Assembly (NCBI RefSeq): GCF_028283785.1
Contig: NZ_JAPWKB010000012.1
Span: forward strand, 78,501 to 142,500
Direction of reading: 5' to 3'
Length of the DNA stretch: 64,000 nucleotides
Source of the DNA: Paraburkholderia sp.
GTDB taxonomy: Bacteria; Pseudomonadota; Gammaproteobacteria; Burkholderiales; Burkholderiaceae
Shown: in pieces, positions 54,619-64,000 of the stretch
Numbering within the stretch: position 1 is the first letter of the stretch
Layout of the letters: the number at the start of each line of letters is the position of its first letter
The notes under the pieces: model-generated
What the model saw: only the letters and a program-made list of their open reading frames with translations
Told to the model about the DNA's origin: nothing
Database searches by the model: none
Made by a program: the position numbers and the translations under genes

Positions 54619-55167
54619 TCACTGGATGTCGGAGCCGCTGACGCCGCCCGGCAGCGACTGCGGCAGCCACGCCTGCCCGGCGAAAGCGCCCATATGCCCG
54701 CCCGATCGCACGACCAGACCGCTCTGATCGACGGCGACCGGTCCGCGCCCGGTACGTGCTCGCGCCGCTTTGACGCCGGCAACGTATTGCGAGAAATAGG
54801 TACCGAGCAGGCTGTCGAGATCCGGCATCTGCGGGCCTTGCCACGCGATCCCGAACACCGTGCCGTCCTGCGCGAGATATTCACGCACGACCGTGCCGTT
54901 ACCGAAGGTGGTTTCGCGGACAGTGTAGGAAGCGGTCGAACTCGACGTGCTGCTGGAAGACGCGGCCGCCGAACCCGACTTCAGCACGGCCTGCGAGCTG
55001 GACTGCGCGGCGGGCTCGACCACCCGCGACACGCTCGATGCGCCGGACGGCGGCGTCATCGGGCTGCCCCCGAGCGCCGCGTGGGCCTCCCCTGCGGTCA
55101 GCGCCGCCAGCGTAGCGGACACTCCGAGCGCCGTGACGAACACGACGCGGCTGATGCGGATCGACAT
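54619..55167 (-). CDS. DUF2844 domain exported protein
   Basis: A 182-aa protein with a signal peptide ending GEAHA-A (about residue 30), a Ser/Ala-rich stretch (about 50-80), and the DUF2844 domain: YTVRETTFGNGTVVREYLAQ, DGTVFGIAWQGPQMPDLDSL and GTYFSQYVAGVKAAR. The function is unknown. Family members sit directly upstream of DUF3443 genes in Burkholderia-type genomes, as here, so the two products probably act together in the periplasm. Confidence 0.82.
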   Translation of the reverse strand: MSIRISRVVFVTALGVSATLAALTAGEAHAALGGSPMTPPSGASSVSRVVEPAAQSSSQAVLKSGSAAASSSSTSSSTASYTVRETTFGNGTVVREYLAQDGTVFGIAWQGPQMPDLDSLLGTYFSQYVAGVKAARARTGRGPVAVDQSGLVVRSGGHMGAFAGQAWLPQSLPGGVSGSDIQ

Positions 55168-55343
55168 AGCCCAGGCTCCTCCCGAGAGCTGCGGCGCGCC
55201 CTACCGTGACGGTGAGCGGCAGCATGTTTCTGGATAATACGACACGAACGACGCGAAACCTTACAAAAATGTAAACGCTGTGTGAACGAGCATCGCGCGT
55301 GCCTGAAACCGGTGCATGCAGAAAGCCCGCGCACAAACGACAA

Positions 55344-55396
55344 CACCCGGTGCCACGCACAATGTTCGATAACCATCGTGTGTGGCGCCGGGTGTG
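55344..55396 (-). terminator. Long hairpin between cheZ and the DUF2844 gene
   Basis: An 18-bp stem with two wobble pairs (ACACCCGGTGCCACGCAC with GTGTGTGGCGCCGGGTGT) around a 17-nt loop, about 40 nt past the cheZ stop. No U-tract. It is the likely end of the chemotaxis transcript. Confidence 0.45.
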
Positions 55397-55438
55397 ACGC
55401 ACATGCTGAGACCAGGTGAAACGGGCGCAGCGGCCCGA

Positions 55439-56152
55439 TCAGAATCCGAGGCTGGCCAGCAGGTCGTCGACTTGCGACTGATCCTGCATCACGTCCGCCT
55501 TGCCTTCCGGATTGATCTGCGGACCGTTCAGCAGCGATTCCGGGCTGCCCGTCGGCGACGTGACTTCCGCCACCAGCGCCGCCGCGTTCGCCGCGAACTG
55601 CTCGCGCCGTTCGAGCGCAATGTTCTCGACCAGCACGCCGAGCAGCTGCTGCTCGATCAGATACACGACGTCCATGATCTTCTTGATGACCTGGCCGGTC
55701 AGATCCTGGAAGTCCTGCGCGAGCATGATTTCGAGCAGTTGTTCGTTGGTCGCGGTCGTTGCGGGCGGCACGCTGCGCAGATAGTCGCGCGTATCGCTCA
55801 TCAACGCGCGCACTTCCTCGCGTTCGATCGGCGCGGCATACCACTGGTCCCAGCGCGCATCGAGTTCGTTCGCGCCGCGTTGCAGCTCTTCCTGAATCGG
55901 CTTCGCGACATCGATCGACGACAGCACGCGCTCGGCGGCCTGCTCGGTCATGTTCGCGATGTACTTCAGACGGTCGCGTGCGTCGGGCACGGCTTCGGCC
56001 GCGCGCTCGACGTGCTTGTCGAGCCCCAGCTCGCGCATCGAATCGCGCAAGGTGCGCGTCAACGTGCCGATGCGGGCGAGAATGCGGTCGGTCGTGAGGT
56101 CGCCGCCGCCTTCATGCGATTCGGCGCCGGATGCTTCAGTCGGCAGGTTCAC
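55439..56152 (-). CDS. cheZ: CheY-P phosphatase CheZ
   Basis: A 237-aa dimeric four-helix protein. The catalytic Gln lies in MLAQDFQDLTGQVIKKIMDV, and the C-terminal CheY-binding peptide is DQSQVDDLLASLGF. It speeds loss of phosphate from CheY-P. It lies 1 nt past the cheY stop and ends the chemotaxis operon. Confidence 0.97.
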   Translation of the reverse strand: MNLPTEASGAESHEGGGDLTTDRILARIGTLTRTLRDSMRELGLDKHVERAAEAVPDARDRLKYIANMTEQAAERVLSSIDVAKPIQEELQRGANELDARWDQWYAAPIEREEVRALMSDTRDYLRSVPPATTATNEQLLEIMLAQDFQDLTGQVIKKIMDVVYLIEQQLLGVLVENIALERREQFAANAAALVAEVTSPTGSPESLLNGPQINPEGKADVMQDQSQVDDLLASLGF

Positions 56153-56153
56153 A

Positions 56154-56549
56154 TCAGCTCCCGGTTTTTTGCATCTTTTCGAGAATCTTGTTGAGCTTCT
56201 CGTCGAGCGTGGCAGCCGTGAACGGCTTCACCACATAGCCGCTCGCACCGGCTTGCGCCGCTGCAATGATGTTTTCCTTCTTCGATTCCGCCGTCACCAT
56301 CAGCACCGGCAGATGGTTCAGGTTCGCGTCGGCGCGAATTTCCTTCAGCATCGCCAGGCCGTCGAGGTTCGGCATGTTCCAGTCGGAAATCACGAAGTCG
56401 TAGCCGCCGCCGCGCAGGCGCGACAAACCCGCTGCGCCGTCTTCCGCTTCGTCGACGTTCGCGTAGCCCAGTTCCTTCAGCAGGTTGCGAACGATCCGGC
56501 GCATCGTCGGAAAGTCGTCCACAACCAGAATTTTCATGCCCTTATCCAT
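56154..56549 (-). CDS. cheY: Chemotaxis response regulator CheY
   Basis: A 131-aa single receiver domain. [20 protein letters not shown] holds the acid pair, [20 protein letters not shown] holds the phospho-acceptor Asp, and [10 protein letters not shown] and [11 protein letters not shown] supply the Thr and Lys. CheY-P binds FliM and switches rotation. A second CheY lies in some related clusters near motAB, which is off the window. Confidence 0.97.
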   Translation of the reverse strand: MDKGMKILVVDDFPTMRRIVRNLLKELGYANVDEAEDGAAGLSRLRGGGYDFVISDWNMPNLDGLAMLKEIRADANLNHLPVLMVTAESKKENIIAAAQAGASGYVVKPFTAATLDEKLNKILEKMQKTGS

Positions 56550-56619
56550 TTCTCATTCCCTTTCGCTTGATCCAGATGGTGCGGCTAATGACCGCCTGTT
56601 CAATCAGACGCGGTGCGCA

Positions 56620-57720
56620 TCATACCCGCTGTACCCGTTCGCCCATGGCCGCAAGGCTTACCATGACGCGTCGGCTCATATCCTGCAATGACGCTACTTC
56701 CACAGCGCCGCCCATTGCGATCGCTTCGCGCGGCATGCCGAACACGATGCAGCTCGCTTCATCCTGGGCGAGCGTATGCGCACCCGCTTTTCTCATATCC
56801 AGCAGTCCCGCCGCGCCGTCGCGCCCCATTCCGGTGAGGATCACGCCAACCGCGTTCTTGCCCGCATGTTGCGCAGCGGAACGGAACAGCACATCGACAG
56901 AAGGACGGTGCCGGTTGACTGGCGGGTCGTCTGACAGATGCGCGATGTAGTTCGCGCCGCTACGCGCGAGCAACAGGTGAGCGTGGCCGGGTGCGATATA
57001 AGCATGACCCGGCAGCACGCGTTCGCCGTGCTCAGCTTCTTTAACGGTAATCCGGCACAAACCATTAAGGCGTTGTGCAAAAGATTTTGTGAATCCCGGC
57101 GGCATATGCTGCGCGATCAGCACCGCAGGCGCGTCCGGCGGCAGCGGCACCAGCACTTCGCGGATCGCTTCGGTGCCGCCCGTCGATGCGCCGACGATGA
57201 TCAGCTTCTCGGTACTGACGAGCGGATTGTTGAACAACGGCGCGTGCGGGGTCGCGTGATGCGCGCCCGACGCGTGCGCCGCATGATGCACCGGCGCCGC
57301 CTGACGCACACGCGCACGGGCCGCCGCGCGGATCTTGTCGGCGAGCTTTTCCGAGTAGTCGAGCATGCCGTCGCGAATCCCGACCTTCGGCTTCGTGACG
57401 AAATCGACCGCGCCCAGTTCCAGCGCGCGCAGCGTGATTTCGTTGCCGCGTTCGGTCAGCGACGACACCATCACGACCGGCATCGGTCGCAGACGCATCA
57501 GCTTCTCGAGAAAATCGAGACCGTCCATCCGGGGCATTTCGACGTCGAGCGTCAACACGTCCGGATTGTGCTGCTTGATGAGTTCGCGCGCGACCAACGG
57601 GTCGGGTGCGGTGGCGACGACGGTCATGTCCGGCTGCCCGTTGATGATTTCCGTCATCAGGCTTCGGATCAGCGCCGAATCGTCGACGCACAATACCTTG
57701 ATGTTTTGCACAGCTGTCAC
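56620..57720 (-). CDS. cheB: Chemotaxis methylesterase/deamidase CheB
   Basis: A 366-aa protein. The N-terminal receiver has [18 protein letters not shown] and [21 protein letters not shown] His-rich linker ([17 protein letters not shown]) is followed by the esterase domain with [17 protein letters not shown] (Ser), [20 protein letters not shown] (His) and [14 protein letters not shown] (Asp). It removes methyl groups from receptors when phosphorylated by CheA. Overlaps cheD by 4 nt. Confidence 0.97.
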   Translation of the reverse strand: MTAVQNIKVLCVDDSALIRSLMTEIINGQPDMTVVATAPDPLVARELIKQHNPDVLTLDVEMPRMDGLDFLEKLMRLRPMPVVMVSSLTERGNEITLRALELGAVDFVTKPKVGIRDGMLDYSEKLADKIRAAARARVRQAAPVHHAAHASGAHHATPHAPLFNNPLVSTEKLIIVGASTGGTEAIREVLVPLPPDAPAVLIAQHMPPGFTKSFAQRLNGLCRITVKEAEHGERVLPGHAYIAPGHAHLLLARSGANYIAHLSDDPPVNRHRPSVDVLFRSAAQHAGKNAVGVILTGMGRDGAAGLLDMRKAGAHTLAQDEASCIVFGMPREAIAMGGAVEVASLQDMSRRVMVSLAAMGERVQRV

Positions 57721-58544
57721 GCCTCCTCTGCGGTCCTGGCGTTGTTTGGGTTATTCGGCCGCGTGCCCGCGCCGAAGAGTTCGATGCGAGATTTCGACGC
57801 GCTCGCGCCGGATGTCGCGTTGTGGCTGGCACCCGTGCCGCCGGTCGGGTTCGCGCCCGCTCGGGACGCCAGTCCCGAGCTGAACAGTTCGACGCGCGGT
57901 CGCGCCGCCGCGGTGCCCGACGGGCCACCGAACAGCTCGACCCGTTCGCGTGCGCGCGCAAGGCGCTCGGCGCGTGCGGCGTCGGTTTGACGGGCCAGCG
58001 CCTGTTCGCGCTCGGCCACGCCCTGCTCCTGTTGCAGACGCAACTTCTTGACCATCACCTGACCGGTGCGTGGCATGAACGCGACCTTGCGCGGATGCGC
58101 GCCCTGCAAATCTTCCGCGGTGATGCGAATCTTTTCGAGCGCGAGATAGCGGCGCACGAATTCCGAATTGCGGTCGCCGATATTAATCGTCGTCATACCC
58201 GCAAGTACAGCGGCACCGCCGAAAACTTTTGCTTCGAAGCGTTCGCGGCGTCCGCCTGCCTTGATCAGTTCGTTGATCAGCACTTCCATCGCGTACGCGC
58301 CGTAGCGCATCGAGTCGGAACCCGCGTGCGACACGTCCGCGCCGTCGTCCGGCAACATGAAGTGGTTCATTCCGCCGATGCCCGCCGTGCGGTCCTGGAT
58401 ACAGGCCGCGACGCACGAGCCGAGCACCGTCACGAGCACCATGTCGTCGTGCGTCGTGTAGAACTCGTTGGGCAACAGCTTCACGCCGGGGCGCTGGAAG
58501 TGGTTGTCGTAATAGAGATTGGTGGCGATCGGCAGCGCGCTCAT
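57717..58544 (-). CDS. cheD: Receptor glutamine deamidase CheD with a repeated C-terminal tail
   Basis: A 275-aa protein. The deamidase core (about 20-170) has [16 protein letters not shown] with the catalytic Cys, GGMNHFMLP with the catalytic His, and [20 protein letters not shown]. After it comes an unusual tail of roughly 90 residues. There a short motif occurs three times: [19 protein letters not shown] and [10 protein letters not shown]. CheD is normally 160-200 aa. Overlaps cheR and cheB by 4 nt each. Confidence 0.95.
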   Translation of the reverse strand: MSALPIATNLYYDNHFQRPGVKLLPNEFYTTHDDMVLVTVLGSCVAACIQDRTAGIGGMNHFMLPDDGADVSHAGSDSMRYGAYAMEVLINELIKAGGRRERFEAKVFGGAAVLAGMTTINIGDRNSEFVRRYLALEKIRITAEDLQGAHPRKVAFMPRTGQVMVKKLRLQQEQGVAEREQALARQTDAARAERLARARERVELFGGPSGTAAARPRVELFSSGLASRAGANPTGGTGASHNATSGASASKSRIELFGAGTRPNNPNNARTAEEA

Positions 58545-59500
58545 GCTGGCACCCCGCTGGTCGCGCGCGCGCCTTGCGTGCCCTGCGCCGTGCCGCGCGT
58601 CGCGCCACGCGCGCCGCCGCCGTCACGCGTCAGTTCGTAGACGGTCTGGCCGCGCAGACGGAACGACTGCGTGACGTAGGTGAAGTTTTCCGAGTGACCG
58701 GCGAACAGCAGACCGCCCGACTTCATCAACGGCTCGAAGCGTTGCAGCACTTGCGCCTGCGTCGGCTTGTCGAAATAGATCATCACGTTGCGGCAGAAGA
58801 TCGCGTCGAACTGCTGCGCCTGCAACTGGTAATCGCGGTCGGTGAGGTTCAGCTGCTGGAAGCGGATCATCGCGCGGACTTCAGGGCGCACCTTGACGAG
58901 CCCGGCATGCGCGCCGGTGCCCTTCAGGAAGAAGCGCTTCAGGCGCTCCTGCGACAGATGCTTGACCTGGTCGAACTGGTACATGCCCGCTTCGGCTTTG
59001 GCCAGCACCTGCGTGTCGATATCGGTGCCGAGCACCGTCACGTTGCGCGCCGCGTGGTCGCCGAGCGCTTCGATCAGCGTCATCGCGATCGAATACGGTT
59101 CTTCGCCGGTCGATGCCGCCGAACACCAGACGGCGAGCGGTGTCGAACGGGTCTTGATGAAATCGGCGAGCAGCGGAAAGTGATGCGCCTCGCGGAAAAA
59201 TGCTGTCAGGTTGGTTGTCAGCGCGTTGGTGAACGCTTCCCACTCGGCGGGATCGTTCTCCTGTTCGAGCTGATCGAGATACTGCTTGAAGCTGTCCAGA
59301 CCGCGAGCGCGCAAACGGCGGGCAAGGCGGCTGTACGCCATGTCGCGTTTGTGGTCCGACAACGAAATGCCGGCGCTGCGGTGGATCAGTTCGCGGATGC
59401 GAGCGAAATCGGCCGACGTAAACTCGAAGTCGCGACCTGGGTCGCCGGATCTACCCGGTTCCGCCCGGTCGGTGCGTTGCTGTGCGCGCGTTGCCATCAT
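58541..59500 (-). CDS. cheR: Chemotaxis receptor methyltransferase CheR
   Basis: A 319-aa SAM-dependent methyltransferase. The N-terminal helical domain has [19 protein letters not shown]. The Rossmann domain has [20 protein letters not shown] (SAM motif), [19 protein letters not shown] and [20 protein letters not shown]. It methylates receptor glutamates. Its beta-subdomain could bind the receptor's C-terminal DWETF. AGGAAA precedes ATG 59500. Confidence 0.97.
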   Translation of the reverse strand: MMATRAQQRTDRAEPGRSGDPGRDFEFTSADFARIRELIHRSAGISLSDHKRDMAYSRLARRLRARGLDSFKQYLDQLEQENDPAEWEAFTNALTTNLTAFFREAHHFPLLADFIKTRSTPLAVWCSAASTGEEPYSIAMTLIEALGDHAARNVTVLGTDIDTQVLAKAEAGMYQFDQVKHLSQERLKRFFLKGTGAHAGLVKVRPEVRAMIRFQQLNLTDRDYQLQAQQFDAIFCRNVMIYFDKPTQAQVLQRFEPLMKSGGLLFAGHSENFTYVTQSFRLRGQTVYELTRDGGGARGATRGTAQGTQGARATSGVPA

Positions 59501-59648
59501 GAAGTTTCCTGCCTGCGATACGAGACGTCCCTGGTTTCCTCACCGTTCTCCGGTGAAGCAGGGGACTGCCATCGCGGGCCGCGCCTGCCCGCGAAAGTTC
59601 CAACCGGCTGTCGGCCTGAAGCGCGCCCCGTGAACGTGCTCCGATGAG

Positions 59649-59666
59649 TCGCCCGTAATCGGGCGA
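59649..59666 (-). other. Hairpin between mcp and cheR
   Basis: TCGCCCG-TAAT-CGGGCGA, perfect, within the 248-nt mcp-cheR gap. It has no U-tract; it may adjust mRNA levels between the receptor and the adaptation genes. Confidence 0.35.
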
Positions 59667-59748
59667 GATGCCGAAAGCCCGCGTGTCCGTCTGCCGTTGC
59701 TACGTGTTCCTGCGTCGATGCCGAGGTCGAAACCCGGCTCGATACCGT

Positions 59749-61635
59749 TTAAAAAGTTTCCCAGTCCGCATCCGATCCCGCCGTCGATGCCTTGACGGGC
59801 ATCGGCCGCGCTACCGGTTCGAGCCGCGCCGGTTTCGACGCGGCGGCCGGTGCCGGTGCCGCATGCGTAACCGGATTCGAACTCGCGTCGCCGTGCGTTG
59901 CTGCGACATCGGGTTCGATCGCCTCGGGCGGACGTGCTGCCTTCGGCTTGCTGTATGTGCTGGCGGTCGCCGCCGGCCGTGTCGCGGATTTCGCCGCCAT
60001 CGGCTTCGCCTTCGCGAACGACGTCGTGCTGCCGCTGCGAACCGTCGCCTTAGCCGTAGCCGCAGCGGGCGCGCGGTGACTGCCTTCGACCTGCCACGTC
60101 CCGACGACCTTCTGCAACTGGCGCGTCTGCTCTTCGAGCGACGCCGCCGCTGCTGCCGCTTCCTCGACGAGCGCCGCATTCTGTTGCGTCACTTCGTCCA
60201 TCTGCACGACAGCGCGATTGACCTGTTCGATGCCGCCCGACTGCTCTTCCGACGCGGCGCTGATCTCGCCCATGATGTCGGTCACGCGGCGCACCGCCTG
60301 CACGATTTCATCCATCGTGGTGCCTGCACGACCGACCAGCGCCGAGCCGCTTTGCACCTTGTCGACGGAATCGCCGATCAGTTCCTTGATTTCCTTCGCC
60401 GCGCTCGCGCTGCGTTGCGCGAGACTGCGCACTTCGCCTGCGACCACCGCGAAGCCGCGTCCCTGTTCACCCGCGCGCGCCGCTTCGACTGCCGCGTTCA
60501 GCGCGAGAATGTTGGTCTGGAACGCAATGCCTTCGATCACGCCGATGATGTCCACGACCTTGTTCGAACTGGTCGCGATTGCCTGCATCGTATCGACGAC
60601 CTGGCTCACCACATCGCCGCCGCGCGTCGCGATATCCGACGCGTTGACGGCAAGCTGGCTCGCCTGACGCGCGTTCTCGGCGTTCTGGCGGACCGTGCCG
60701 GTGAGTTCTTCCATGCTCGATGCGGTCTGCTGCAACGAGGCGGCCTGTTGCTCGGTGCGTTGCGACAGATCGGTGTTGCCCATCGCGATTTCGCGTGCAC
60801 CGGTATCGATCGATTCCGTGCTGTGACGCACCGATTTCACCAGCGTCGACAGGCTGTCCTGCATCTGCACGATCCCGGCGAACAGCTTGCCGATTTCGTT
60901 GTTGCCGTTACGCGCGGCGATGCGTCCGGTCAGATCGCCGTCGGCCATCCGTTCGAATGCATCGGTTGCGTCCGTGAGCGGCTGGACGATCAACCCGCGC
61001 ATCGCAAAACGCAGCACCACCACCATCGCCACCGCGACCAGCGTGATCGCGATAATCAACGTGGTCATCAACGTCACGTTCGACTGCGCGCTGGCTTCGT
61101 TGTCCAACGCGCGCTGCTGCAACGCCTTGACCACGTTCGCGGCCGCTGCGTCGTAAGCGATGAACATCGGGCTGATTTTGGTATCCGCGACAGCGTGATA
61201 CGCAGCTTGATCGTTTGCGTTGAGTGCGGCGAACTCGGGCGCGACGCCGTCCTGCATCACCGTGGTACGGCGTGCGGCGACTTCGTCGAGCAAGGCTTGA
61301 TCGATGCCGGCTTTCGGCGCATCGAGATACGCCTGCCAGCTCTGATTGCCCTTCGCGAGCAGTTCCTGCGCGCGGTCGAGTGCCTTCTTCGCTTCGTCCG
61401 CATTGTTCGCGGCGGTCAGCGTGTTGTAGCGATCGACCGCGAGACGGGAACGCAACAGATACGCGGATGCGTCGTCGAGCGCGTGAATCGCGACCAGATC
61501 GCCGCTCGCGATTGCTTTCAGCGATGTGCTCGCGTTGCCGAGCGCCGTGAGCCCGAGAGCCCCGACCACGATCGTCAGCGCGACCAGCAGGCCACCCACC
61601 GACGTCAGCAACGCTCGAATCGACCACCTGCTCAT
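59749..61635 (-). CDS. Methyl-accepting chemotaxis protein with a C-terminal DWETF tether
   Basis: A 628-aa Tar/Tsr-type receptor. Membrane helix 1 lies at about 9-30, then a four-helix-bundle periplasmic sensor (about 35-190), helix 2 (about 192-214), HAMP, and the cytosolic hairpin with [20 protein letters not shown] and [20 protein letters not shown]. It ends in DWETF, like the NWETF pentapeptide that docks CheR and CheB on enteric high-abundance receptors. A Ser/Ala/Pro-rich linker of about 90 residues precedes it. ATG 61635 has CAGGAG upstream. The ligand is unknown. Confidence 0.95.
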   Translation of the reverse strand: MSRWSIRALLTSVGGLLVALTIVVGALGLTALGNASTSLKAIASGDLVAIHALDDASAYLLRSRLAVDRYNTLTAANNADEAKKALDRAQELLAKGNQSWQAYLDAPKAGIDQALLDEVAARRTTVMQDGVAPEFAALNANDQAAYHAVADTKISPMFIAYDAAAANVVKALQQRALDNEASAQSNVTLMTTLIIAITLVAVAMVVVLRFAMRGLIVQPLTDATDAFERMADGDLTGRIAARNGNNEIGKLFAGIVQMQDSLSTLVKSVRHSTESIDTGAREIAMGNTDLSQRTEQQAASLQQTASSMEELTGTVRQNAENARQASQLAVNASDIATRGGDVVSQVVDTMQAIATSSNKVVDIIGVIEGIAFQTNILALNAAVEAARAGEQGRGFAVVAGEVRSLAQRSASAAKEIKELIGDSVDKVQSGSALVGRAGTTMDEIVQAVRRVTDIMGEISAASEEQSGGIEQVNRAVVQMDEVTQQNAALVEEAAAAAASLEEQTRQLQKVVGTWQVEGSHRAPAAATAKATVRSGSTTSFAKAKPMAAKSATRPAATASTYSKPKAARPPEAIEPDVAATHGDASSNPVTHAAPAPAAASKPARLEPVARPMPVKASTAGSDADWETF

Positions 61636-61671
61636 GTCCCGCACTCCTGTACCTGTTTTACGCTTTCGCGT

Positions 61672-62208
61672 TTAGACGCCGAGCGTCTCGATCAGCGCCA
61701 TTTCCCGGCTGGTCATCAACTTCTCGATGTCCATCAGGATCAGCATGCGGCCATCGACGGTGCCGAGGCCCGTCAGGTATTCGGTCGTCAGCGTTGCACC
61801 GAATTCCGGCGCCGGCATGATCTGATCCGTTGCCAGCGTCAGCACGTCCGACACGCCGTCCACCACCATGCCGACCACGCGATGCGCGACGTTCAGGATG
61901 ATCACGACCGTCTGATGGTCATATTCGACGCGACCCAGATGGAACTTGATGCGCATATCGACGATCGGCACGATGATGCCGCGCAGATTGATCACGCCCT
62001 TGATGAATTCCGGTGCGTTGGCGATGCGCGTTACGCTGTCGTAACCGCGGATTTCCTGCACCTTCAGGATGTCGATGCCGTACTCTTCCGCGCCGAGCGT
62101 GAAGACGAGGAATTCCTGTCCGCCCGCGTCGGCCTGCCCCGCATCGCGGCGGCCATTCGTACCGCTCGCGTTTGCGACGCTCGAATTGATGGATTGAACT
62201 TCTGCCAC
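61672..62208 (-). CDS. cheW: Chemotaxis coupling protein CheW
   Basis: A 178-aa adaptor linking receptors to CheA. It has an N-terminal extension of about 25 residues, then [40 protein letters not shown] and [20 protein letters not shown]. It lies 39 nt after cheA and 36 nt before mcp. Confidence 0.97.
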   Translation of the reverse strand: MAEVQSINSSVANASGTNGRRDAGQADAGGQEFLVFTLGAEEYGIDILKVQEIRGYDSVTRIANAPEFIKGVINLRGIIVPIVDMRIKFHLGRVEYDHQTVVIILNVAHRVVGMVVDGVSDVLTLATDQIMPAPEFGATLTTEYLTGLGTVDGRMLILMDIEKLMTSREMALIETLGV

Positions 62209-62247
62209 GTTAGCCCCCAGAGAGTTGGGATAGTAATAAGTAAAAAA

Positions 62248-64000
62248 TCAGGCGACGCTCAGGCTGCTATGCGCAGACCGGGATTCGCGATTCAGCGCCG
62301 CCACGTCCACGATCAGCGCGACACTGCCGTCGCCGAGAATGGTTGCGGCGGAAATGCCGTGTACCTTGCGGTAGTTGGTTTCGAGGTTCTTCACCACGAC
62401 CTGCTGCTGGCCGACCAGTTCGTCGATCAACATCGCGAAGCGACGTCCTTCGGTCTGCATGATCGTGACGATGCCTTGCGTCGGTTCCTGCTTCGCGTCT
62501 TCGACGGCGAACACTTCGTGCAATGCGACCAGCGGCAGGTATTCACCGCGCACGCGCACCACCCGTTCACCGTTCGCCACCGTGTAGATGTCTTCGGCGC
62601 GCGGTTGCAGCGACTCCATCACGAAGTTCAGCGGCAGGATGAAGATTTCGTTGCCGACCTTCACCGACATACCGTCGAGAATCGCGAGCGTCAGCGGCAA
62701 GACGATGCGCGTCGTGCTGCCCTTGCCGGCATGCGACTGGATCTCGACATGACCGCCCATCGACTGGATGTTGCGCTTCACGACGTCCATGCCCACACCG
62801 CGGCCCGACACGTCGGTGACCTGCTCGGCGGTCGAGAAGCCCGGCAGGAAAATCAGGTTCCAGACGTCCTCGTCGGACATCGAGTCGCTGACCTGCATGC
62901 CTTGCTTGGCCGCTTTCGCGAGAATCTTGTCGCGGCGCAGACCGGCGCCGTCGTCGCTGACTTCGATCACGATGTTGCCGCCGTGATGCGCAGCGGACAG
63001 CACCAGCTGACCCGTCGATGCCTTACCTGCGGCGCGACGCGCTTCCACGGTTTCGATGCCGTGGTCGAGACTGTTACGCACCAGGTGGGTCAACGGATCG
63101 ATGATCCGTTCGATCAGGCTCTTGTCGAGTTCGGTCGCCTGACCGAACGTGACGAGTTCCACTTCCTTGCCGAGCTTTGCCGCGAGATCGCGCACCAGAC
63201 GCGGGAAGCGGCTGAACACGTAATCCATCGGCATCATGCGGATCGACATCACCGCTTCCTGCAGATCGCGCGCATTGCGTTCGAGCTGCGCCATGCCGTT
63301 GAACAGGCGGTCGTGCAGCGCCGGATCGAAGGTGCTGGTGGTTTCCGCAAGCATCGCCTGCGTAATCACCAGTTCGCCGACGAGGTTGATCAGCTGATCG
63401 ACCTTTTCGACGCCCACGCGGATCGAGCTGCCTTCCGCGCCTGCCGCGGCGGCGGCCGGACGTGCCTTGCGGTCGTGTTCGGCGGGCGCCGGTGCAGCGG
63501 CGGCCTTCGGTGCTGCCGCAGCGGCTGCCGGTTGAGCGGCAGCGCTATCGAACAGACCGTGCTTCGGCTCTGCAGCCGGTGCCGGTGCAGCCGGCGCGGC
63601 CGTTGCTTCGGCCGGCGTCGAATCCTGAGCGGGCGGCGTTCCAGGTTCGCCATGCTCGGAATCGCCTGCCGGCGCGGTGCCGCGGCCGACCGTGATCTGA
63701 CTTTCGTCGATCACGAAACAGCACACGGCGGTAATGTCGTCAGACGTGACATCCGACGAAAGCCACAGCGTCATATCGGCGCCAGCCTTCGTCTGTCCGA
63801 CGATCGTACCCAGGTTGCCGAGCTCCTCAGTCAGCAGTGCCTGGTCCTTCTCACCTACGCCCCGTAGCGTTATTTTCAGATGCGGGCCGGTTTCTCCGCC
63901 GGTCCCGCCATTGGCGCCGGTCTCTGCCGTGTCGCCATTCGTCCATTCACCTGCAATCTGTACTGCCTGATCGATCACGTGTTCCGGCGCCGATCCGTCG
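62248..64000 (-). CDS. cheA: Chemotaxis histidine kinase CheA (N-terminus cut by window end)
   Basis: The open frame continues past base 64000 without a stop or start, so only the C-terminal part is present. The visible part has P2-like sequence, an Ala/Pro linker, the P3 dimer helix (GVEKVDQLINLVGELVITQA), and the P4 ATPase with LVRNSLDHGIE (N box), SDDGAGLRRDKI (G1) and DVSGRGVGMDVVKRNIQSMG (G2). The P5 CheW-like domain closes it. The phosphoacceptor His domain (P1) is off the window. A GTG at 63978 is internal, not the start. CheA phosphorylates CheY and CheB. Confidence 0.97.
   Translation of the reverse strand, partial: DGSAPEHVIDQAVQIAGEWTNGDTAETGANGGTGGETGPHLKITLRGVGEKDQALLTEELGNLGTIVGQTKAGADMTLWLSSDVTSDDITAVCCFVIDESQITVGRGTAPAGDSEHGEPGTPPAQDSTPAEATAAPAAPAPAAEPKHGLFDSAAAQPAAAAAAPKAAAAPAPAEHDRKARPAAAAAGAEGSSIRVGVEKVDQLINLVGELVITQAMLAETTSTFDPALHDRLFNGMAQLERNARDLQEAVMSIRMMPMDYVFSRFPRLVRDLAAKLGKEVELVTFGQATELDKSLIERIIDPLTHLVRNSLDHGIETVEARRAAGKASTGQLVLSAAHHGGNIVIEVSDDGAGLRRDKILAKAAKQGMQVSDSMSDEDVWNLIFLPGFSTAEQVTDVSGRGVGMDVVKRNIQSMGGHVEIQSHAGKGSTTRIVLPLTLAILDGMSVKVGNEIFILPLNFVMESLQPRAEDIYTVANGERVVRVRGEYLPLVALHEVFAVEDAKQEPTQGIVTIMQTEGRRFAMLIDELVGQQQVVVKNLETNYRKVHGISAATILGDGSVALIVDVAALNRESRSAHSSLSVA

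Noticed and set aside
59668..63867. A 1399-codon open frame on the plus strand across mcp, cheW and cheA
   Set aside because: It lies antisense to three well-recognised genes and is an Arg/His/Ala-rich shadow caused by GC-rich third positions; no family resemblance.

Overview
The window is high-GC, densely coded DNA that looks like chromosome 1 of a Burkholderiaceae bacterium, most likely Paraburkholderia or a close relative. The grounds are the gene families seen: an ahcY gene led by a SAH riboswitch, the DUF2844/DUF3443 pair, a stand-alone FlhB C-terminal domain (FhlB) beside a second FliK, and a cheR-cheD-cheB-cheY-cheZ order next to flhBA. Genus is inferred from gene content only.

Layout. 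1-12.4 kb holds metabolic and envelope genes: ahcY with riboswitch (minus), a family 2 glycosyltransferase, an lrgAB (cidAB-type) pair divergent from a LysR regulator, a DUF937/OmpA envelope protein behind an AT-rich leader, then a GMC alcohol oxidoreductase divergent from an AidB-like acyl-CoA dehydrogenase and a coniferyl-aldehyde-type dehydrogenase. 12.4-15.7 kb (minus) is fliS-fliT-fliK2-fhlB and fliE. 15.9-28.7 kb (plus) is fliFGHIJK and fliLMNOPQR, the MS ring, C ring, export ATPase and export gate. 29.6-42.0 kb (minus) is flgBCDEFGHIJ, ycgR and flgKL (rod, hook, P and L rings, junction proteins, flagellar brake). 42.2-44.9 kb (plus) is flgA and flgMN, followed by a hicAB toxin-antitoxin pair. 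45.8-53.0 kb (minus) is flhB-flhA, flhF-flhG-fliA. 53.2-55.2 kb is a DUF2844 protein plus a DUF3443 lipoprotein. 55.4-64.0 kb (minus) is cheA (cut by the window edge)-cheW-mcp-cheR-cheD-cheB-cheY-cheZ.

How it works together. The window encodes nearly the whole flagellar basal body, hook and export apparatus plus the chemotaxis phosphorelay. Flagellin (fliC), the cap (fliD), motAB and flhDC are not present. Four promoters matching the FliA (sigma-28) consensus lie upstream of fliS, flgK, ycgR and flgM. With fliA and its anti-sigma factor flgM both present, this forms a coherent late-class regulon.

The least explained DNA is in two long non-coding gaps, 23.1-23.9 kb and 28.7-29.6 kb. Each contains a facing inverted pair of the same roughly 160-bp element, built around a perfect 15-bp hairpin. 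Each pair lies at a boundary of a fli or flg block, and base composition switches from G/T-rich to A/C-rich across it. Other points worth attention are pepsin-like motifs in the DUF3443 lipoprotein, a CheD with a tail carrying three R-[VI]-E-L-F motifs, and an FlhG that lacks both Walker A lysines.
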